Positions 57,971 to 64,000 of a stretch of DNA of 64,000 nt are shown here, in pieces. The DNA lies in NCBI GenBank assembly GCA_036023115.1, contig JAYKKT010000059.1, positions 10,192,501-10,256,500 on the forward strand. The letters run 5' to 3'. Source of the DNA: Brasenia schreberi (taxonomy: Eukaryota > Streptophyta > Magnoliopsida > Nymphaeales > Cabombaceae). Each line of letters starts with the position of its first letter. The first letter of the stretch is position 1. The notes below the pieces were generated by a model. It was not told the origin of the DNA. It saw nothing but the letters and a program-made list of their open reading frames with translations, and did no database searches. A program made the translations under genes and the position numbers.

Positions 57971-60900
57971 ATGATGGATTACTATAGCTTGAAAAGAAGA
58001 GATCTGCAGGATCTCTGCAAGAAGCATAATCTCCCTGCGAACGTCACCAACCTTAAGATGGCTGACAGTCTCGCAGCGCTCCTCAAGGTATGCCTGCAGA
58101 ACCTTGATTCTTGGTATTTGCTTCTCACCTTTTACTTACGATCGGAGAAGATCAGGAAGTTGATATTATTTGGTTGGAATACAATTTGGGCAGGTACCTG
58201 AAAAGGTCGAAACAGTCGGGCCGACCTGCTCCAAGGCTTCTGTTGGCAGCAATGGCGGAGTTGCAGCTGACAATAACGTAGTGAAGAAAGTTAAGTTTAT
58301 TGAACAAGAGAAGCATGAGAAGGCGGCCTCAGAGTTGACCAACCAGCCACAGAGAACTTTTGGGCCCGAGTTTGGCCCAAGATCAAGGAGGAAACCCTTC
58401 TCTGCTTTGCAAGAATTCAGTATAAATGATGATGAAAGTAGAGAAGTAGAGGTACAAGAAAAGCCTGCCACTTTCAGAAGAAGAACAAGTGCGGCCCCTC
58501 TGCCTGAATTTGCCGATGAGAAAAAAGCTAAGAAAGTTACGTTTCTTGAGCAAGAGAAACCTGAGAAGGCGGCATCAGAGTCAACCAGCAAACCAGAGAA
58601 AACTACGGAGGCTGAGCGTGGTCCAAGAACAAGGAGAAAATCTCTTGCTGTTATGCAGAAATTCAGTACAGATGATCAAGAAATTGGAGAAATGGAGGTT
58701 CAAGGAAACCCTGCCACTTTCAGAAGAAGAACAAGGTCCTTTTCTAGGAACGATATGGACGCGACGGCGGTCGCCTTGACTGAATCTGCTGATCAGAAAC
58801 AAGCTAAAAAGGTTACGTTTCTTGAGCAAGAGAAACCCGACAAGGTGGCATCAGAGTTAACCAACAAGCCAGAGAAAACTATGGAGCCTGAGCGTCGCCC
58901 TAGAACAAGGAGGAAGTCTCTCTATTTTGTGCAGAAATTCAGTAAAAATGATAAAGAACTTGGAGAAATGGAGGTTCAAGAAAACCCTGTTGCTTTCAGA
59001 AGAACAAGGTCCTCTGCTCCGAATGATGTCAATGCAAGGGCCGTCTCCCTGCTCAAATCTGCTGATGAGAAAGAAGCTAATAAAGTAACATTTGATGAGC
59101 AAGAGAAGCTCGAGAAGATGGGCTCAGAGTTAAGTAACAAGCTGCAGAAAAATGACGAGCCCAAGCATGGCCCAAGAACAAGGAGGAAGCCTCAATCTTC
59201 CATGCAGAAATTCAGTACAAATGACCAAGAAATCGGAGAAATGGAGGTTGAAGAAAATCCTGACACTTTCAGAAGAAAAACAAGGTCCTTCGCTCGAAAT
59301 GATGTTGATCCAGGCACTGCCTCTGTGCTTGAATCTGCTCTGGGTGGAGAAGCTAAGAAACAAACAAGGAAATCCAAAAGGAAAAACAAGGTCAGCAAAG
59401 AAATTCATGACGCCCAAGCACCATTGCCGGCTACCGTCATTCTGTCGAGCACCAGTGAGGAAGATGGAGGTGAAGCAGACAAAGAAACTGCAGCGGAGAA
59501 GATGAAAGCAGCCGAGTTGCCTACTTCACGATCTCTGAGGAGCCGAAAGGTCTTAATATTAGAGAATGAAGTTTCAGTTCAGGAAGTCCAAAAGCAAAAC
59601 AAGGTAGATAAAAAAGCCAAACTTAGACAGGCCGTGAGAAAAACAACGGAAAAAACAGAAGATGAGGTGGAAGTTGACGAAAGGATGAGGTTAACAGAAC
59701 CCCATGTGCAGACAAGATCAAAGAATACAAGGAGGAAATCTAAGACAGAGTTCATGGACAATGAGCAGATTTTGCCTGAAAGACCTTCAAGGAAGTTCAG
59801 ACGACAAGCTAAAATGAACGATCCATTTTCATTTTCTGGGACTGAGGGTTGCAATATACAAACAAGCAATGTGCTTCAAAAAGATGAAAAGGTAGTTAAA
59901 GCACCAGCCAAACTAACTAGTCGCAGTCGGCACAAAGAGGGCAATGGTTTCATTGATGAAGCCAGGGATGCACACCGAGATCAAACAAATCTTGCGGATG
60001 AAACTTTTAAGCGATCAGAATCTGCAAAATCAAAAAAGCGAAGGGTGAAAAGCAGGAAAAATTTAGCAAGGTTAGACAATCAATCATCATCTGAATGTGC
60101 TGGAGATGTGGAGGATAATGAAGATAAAACAGTCGTCGCAGAACCTGATGAGCTCCATGGATTTAAGTCAGAGGCTGTAGTAGAATCAGACTTAGACATC
60201 TCTCATTTGCAAACTGATGAACAGATACAACAGAAGGGTTCAGAAAGTGAGAGGGCGGTATGTGCTGTAGAACCAGATCAAGAAAAGCTGGAAATGATAG
60301 AAGAGGATGATGCGGTTGGATATATTCCTGGCAATTGTGACCCTCAATGCATGGAAAGAAATTCATCTTTGTACGCTATGCACCTGAAAGTTCTCATTGA
60401 AGATGCAGAGAGTAGATTCGAGGATGTACAAGGAATGCATGAAGTCATGGACATTCAACAACATCAGCATGTGCTTAATGCTTCTGAAGGGCTTATGCCA
60501 GCAAAGAAAGATCATGAATTGATTGATCATTGTCTAGAAGGTGAGTGTGTAGATGCTGACATAGAGGAGGCTGAGTTTAACTGCTATGAGAAAGGAGGAG
60601 GAAGCCCTCTCAATCAATCAGATTGTGCTTTTACTAATCCAACAGCTAACACCCACTGTAAGAGAAAGTTTTCTGATTGCTTATCCCTTATAAGCTACTA
60701 TATTCTCTGGAATGAGTAATTCCTGTTAGTTTATTAAGTAGATATTTGTAATTTACATCCTCACTGGAAGATTTTTGGGTGAAACAGATGTTCTAGCTAG
60801 TCCCCATTTACATGAGAACTGTGATGAAGCTAGTGAAGAGGACGTGGATGTGATGGCCCTGGAGGTTGTAGCAGATCACAATGAATTTCCTAACAAATAC

Positions 60901-63900
60901 AATGACCTGTTTATACAGGGCAAGAAAGATCCTGAATTGATCGTTTATTGTCCAGAAGGTGAGTGTGTAGGTGTTGACATGGAGGAGACTAGATTTAGTT
61001 CATATGGAAATGAAGAAGGAAGCCCTCTCAATCAATCAGATCGTGCTTTTATCAATCCAACAGCTAACAACTGCTGTAAGTGAAAATTTGTTCACCTCTA
61101 TACCCCTAATTAAGCTATCATAGTCTGAGGAATGAGTAATTCATGTTGTTTATTAAGTAGATTTTTGTCTTTCACATCCTAACTGGAACAATTTCAGGTG
61201 AAACAGATGTTCCAGCTTGTCCTCATTTAGATCAGAACTGTGATGAACCTAGTAAAGAGGTGTTGGATTTGATGCCCCTAGAGGTTGTAGCAGAGAATGA
61301 GGAATTTCCTAATGAATCCAATGACCTGGAACCTTGTTTTACAGCAATCAGCAAGACTAACAAGGAGTTTCTCCCTGAGAGCTTTGTAGTCGATGAAATT
61401 GCATTAGATTGTGGCTGTTCTTGTTCAACTCTTAGTACATCTATTGAGGAACATATTGAGTTGTGTAAGTAGTCCGTTTCAACTTTCCTTTTTGGCTATT
61501 TTTTGGTGGTGAAATTGATAGTCCAATGAAACTGCTTAGTGTTCTCATATGTGGGTAGATGATGTGATGGATTATCTGTAACTATTGCAAGCAAAACTGC
61601 TTCTTGGTTTCCTAATGAGGGAACATTGAGCTCAAATTGTTTATGCAAGATCCCTGTCTCACCCTATGGTGGACAAAATGAACTGGGTTAGTAATTTGAC
61701 ATTGTCTCTTATTAAGTAGTTCTTAAACTGCTATGAATGTTGGAATTTTATTTTAAAACAGTTGGTCCATAAATAGTTGGCAAATTATTGATAGGGAAGT
61801 CGATGCCTACTGTTATTGGTACTGCCGTCGGTTCACATATGGACTGTGACACAGAGACAGGGAATGACACAAAACATTCAAGTGGCATTGTCTCCGAGAA
61901 TGTAGAAGAGGAAAGGGCTTCCCCCAGAACTTCGACGGATACAAAAGATGGAGGAGTCAAAGAAGCATCGGTGATTAATGCACAAAACACAAGTGAAGTC
62001 CTTGTTTTTATGAAGCAAGCTACAGTTAGCCCCATGAAGGAGAATTACCTATTCGATAACAAGGAAGAACATGATGGTTCGTATTTTTTGATGTGTTTGT
62101 GTGTGCATTTCTTTTCAACTTCTATTCAGTGCTAGTATTTTGTCCATCTGCAGTACACGGAGGGCAAGTTTATAGATTTCTTACAGTACTTAGTCCATCT
62201 TTTATTTGCAACACTGAACATGTGTCAAGAGATTGTCTTTCTAGAGAACCAAACCTGTCATGAAATTGATATTGAGCCTTTTTGCAGTAAATGATCTTGC
62301 TCAACGCATTTCAGGTGATAGTCGATCAACTGAGTTTGATATGCATCATTTGTCAATGCCAGTTCCAGACAGTATTGAGGATGTTAGCCCTGCAACTCCG
62401 TTTATTGATGCTGTTCATGGGGAGTTTCCGAGTAGGAACAGCTGCACTTGTGCGGCACATGCTCTTGGAGATAATGATGAGATAAAAGCCTACGATTACT
62501 TTGACATGAGCTGTGATGAACAGCTGGGAGATAAAGAAGTTAATGAAGACGATCTCAGGAAATCTCTTGGTTATGTTAACCATGCAGAAGAAATGAACAT
62601 GGATGAAACTTTTCAACTTTATCAAGAAGTTCTAGAGTCTGTACGCAATGTTCAAATAATTCATGATCTCAATTACCAGGCCTATGACAGAGAACTATCA
62701 TTTCATAGTGGAGTCAGGATAACTTATCTTGATAAGGAGGCTGATGGCTCAGATATTCGGGAAGCTGACAATCCTCAGTACCCTTCACAAAAATATGAAG
62801 TTCAACAAGATGGTGCTGCAGACGATGGTTGTATTGGCATGAACATCTTCGAGTGCAGGAAAAGAGAACATGAAAATTGTCAAGCAGCAAAAAGCTTCGG
62901 CGAATTTCTTTCACAAGAGATTGTCAGCCAAGAAAGTGTCAGTCCCACTATCCAGGATGGAGTTCCTCTGGGAAATCAAGACAATGCTGAAAATATTACT
63001 GAAGAAAAGTTTACCCTCGATAAAGACAACTGTCACCCTGGGATGACAATCCTTCATGAATCTGCTCCTGAAGTCATTCAAGATAACGATCTCATTTCCA
63101 AGATCTTAATCACAGAGGAAGGGGATGCAGAAGTGCCCATTGTGGGAGAGTGTAAAGAGGAAAACAGTGATACAATCTCGGTAAAAGGAATTTGTGGATA
63201 TGTTTCACTAGCTCAAGCAAACACGGAATGCATGAAAATGATTGATGATGATCAAAATTCCCTGCATAAACTTAATCTTTTCACTGACGAAAAGCCTGAT
63301 AAAGTCGAGACCACTCAAACAAATCCAGAAATGTCTGGGCTTGATGTTCATGGAATTCAATACAACAAAGTTCTATTAGATGATCAACATGATTCTGAAA
63401 ATATTCCTGCTAAGTTTAATCTAGACCAAGCAGAATATTTCCCTGTGATGTCAGTAGTTCATGAGTATCTTCCTGAAACCAATGAATATGAAAATGCCGT
63501 TTCCGAATCCACAATTTCAGAAGAGGGGGATGAAGGAGTGCCTAATGTAGGGCAGTATAATGAGGAGGTAAATGGCGATAATGATTCAGTCATTGATGCC
63601 CGTGAGTACATTCCTCAAGCTCAAGAATGCAATGAATGTATTGGAATAGTAGATAGTGATCAAAGTGCCCTTCGGAAGCATGATCTTGACAGTGGCAAAG
63701 AGTTGGAAGAAGTTCAGACTCAAACAAGTTCTGAAGCATCTGGCGCTGATGCTCATGCAATTGAAAATGTTGAAGCAAACCAGTCTGCTGTTGAAGATAC
63801 TAACCAAATGGACCATATTGACATTGAGGATCAAATAATTTCTGAAGCATTGAGGCTTGAAGGCCATACAATTGCGGATGTTGATGAAGTGAACCACTTC

Positions 63901-64000
63901 GTGGTTGAAGAGAACAACCACACAGATCCTGTTATCGAGAAGGATAAGGAGACTTTTATGAGAGAAATGGATGAAAAGAGGGGTTCAAAAGTAATCACTG
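57971..64000 (+). CDS. SAP-like, repeat-rich charged protein, gene open at window end
   Basis: Spliced model: exons 57971-58087, 58194-60657, (60779-61075), 61198-61464, 61795-62076, and 62288 onward, open to the window end. Introns have gt-ag borders except the acceptor before 60779. The first ATG after the microsatellite is used. Exon 1 (39 codons; MMDYYSLKRRDLQDLCKKHN, then LPANVTNLKMADSLAALL) resembles a SAP-like helix-turn-helix start found in plant proteins of unknown role. Exon 2 has four tandem repeats of 82-92 residues. Each contains KVTFLEQEKPEKAASE-, GPRTRRKS-, MQKFSTNDQEIGEMEVQENP- and TFRRRTRS-like text. A Lys/Arg-rich tail follows with likely nuclear signals (KSKRKNK, KSKKRRVKSRK). 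Exons 3-6 are acidic. The last visible exon (at least 570 codons without a stop) holds two further repeats of about 130-140 residues. No enzymatic motif is seen. Probably a nuclear scaffold or chromatin-associated protein; function unknown. Confidence 0.8.
58269..59339 (+). repeat. Four tandem coding repeats in exon 2
   Basis: Units 58269-58514 (82 codons), 58515-58790 (92), 58791-59063 (91) and 59064-59339 (92). Each later unit begins at a DEK/DQK-x-A-(K/N)-KVTF segment, passes a basic PRTRRKS site, and ends with an (S/L)ESA- or KSA-like segment. The first unit is shorter and most diverged. All indels keep the frame. Confidence 0.92.
60495..61320 (+). repeat. Tandem exon duplication, ~418-bp period
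   Basis: The exon 2 tail (about 60495-60657) and intron (60658-60778) match the exon 3 tail and intron (61076-61197). The exon 3 head (60779 on) matches the exon 4 head (61198 on), which starts gtgaaacagatgttc in both. The duplicated exon is 297 nt and flanked by phase-1 introns, so including or skipping it keeps the frame. Confidence 0.9.

Noticed and set aside
57839..58027. Minus-strand open frame with a Cys-Val and Arg-Glu run
   Set aside because: It is only the translation of the (CT)n(CA)n microsatellite opposite exon 1.
58166..59869. Several minus-strand and alternate-frame open frames inside exon 2
   Set aside because: They recur at the repeat period and mirror the tandem coding repeats on the plus strand; shadows.
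1..64000. tRNA or rRNA genes
   Set aside because: No convincing cloverleaf consensus or rRNA text was noticed on either strand by eye; a tRNAscan run would be decisive.

Overview
This window is nuclear DNA of a flowering plant. It has spliced genes with plant-type introns, a TIM23 import-channel gene, a type I (M-gamma) MADS-box relic, cellulose-synthase and beta-prime-COP gene fragments, a chloroplast atpA insertion, and many Ty1/copia, RTE-type LINE and hAT elements with CT/CA and AT microsatellites. The sequence alone does not fix the species. The window is transposon-rich and gene-poor: one gene looks fully intact (TIM23, 21865-22413, minus) and one large gene runs off the right edge (57971 to beyond 64000, plus).

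Layout. 1-1930 is a decayed copia element. 1966-5385 holds isolated exons of host genes (beta-prime-COP WD40 exons with introns, a KEG-like ankyrin exon, perhaps a UMP/CMP-kinase exon) and a minus-strand LINE scrap. 6172-9441 is a near full-length RTE LINE with target-site duplications. 11236-12421 (minus) is a broken M-gamma MADS-box gene; its 3' half is duplicated at 16580-17610. Between them lies a minus-strand copia relic (about 13400-16560) interrupted by a 316-bp piece of plastid atpA. 17900-21860 is non-coding with several duplications. 21865-22760 is TIM23 with its promoter. 23366-26861 (minus) is a MutY/MYH adenine DNA glycosylase locus that keeps its catalytic and Fe-S residues but carries frameshifts. 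27841-31105 is a second RTE LINE with clean target-site duplications. 32723-33245 (minus) is a cellulose synthase 3' fragment.

33440-51600 is a nest. A minus-strand copia fragment is followed by a plus-strand copia element with two LTRs (34956-39468), itself hit by a 73-bp LINE scrap. After it comes a minus-strand copia LTR that received a minus-strand RTE LINE, which in turn received a BED-finger hAT transposon (40651-43450). A second hAT of the same family (47827-50981) sits further along the same LTR between perfect 8-bp duplications. 52317-57377 carries a different hAT relic (DUF4371/ZMYM1-like transposase, minus) with a duplicated 5' region.

From 57971 a spliced gene encodes a repeat-rich, charged, probably nuclear protein with a short SAP-like N-terminus. 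It has four tandem 82-92-residue repeats in exon 2, a tandemly duplicated exon whose first copy has lost its canonical 3' splice site, and a long last visible exon with two more repeats of about 130-140 residues. I see no operon-like cooperation and no CRISPR, tRNA or rRNA genes. The main interest lies in the repeat-built gene, the nested transposons that allow relative dating, the hAT family with cgtatcg-rich ends, and the decayed DNA-repair gene.
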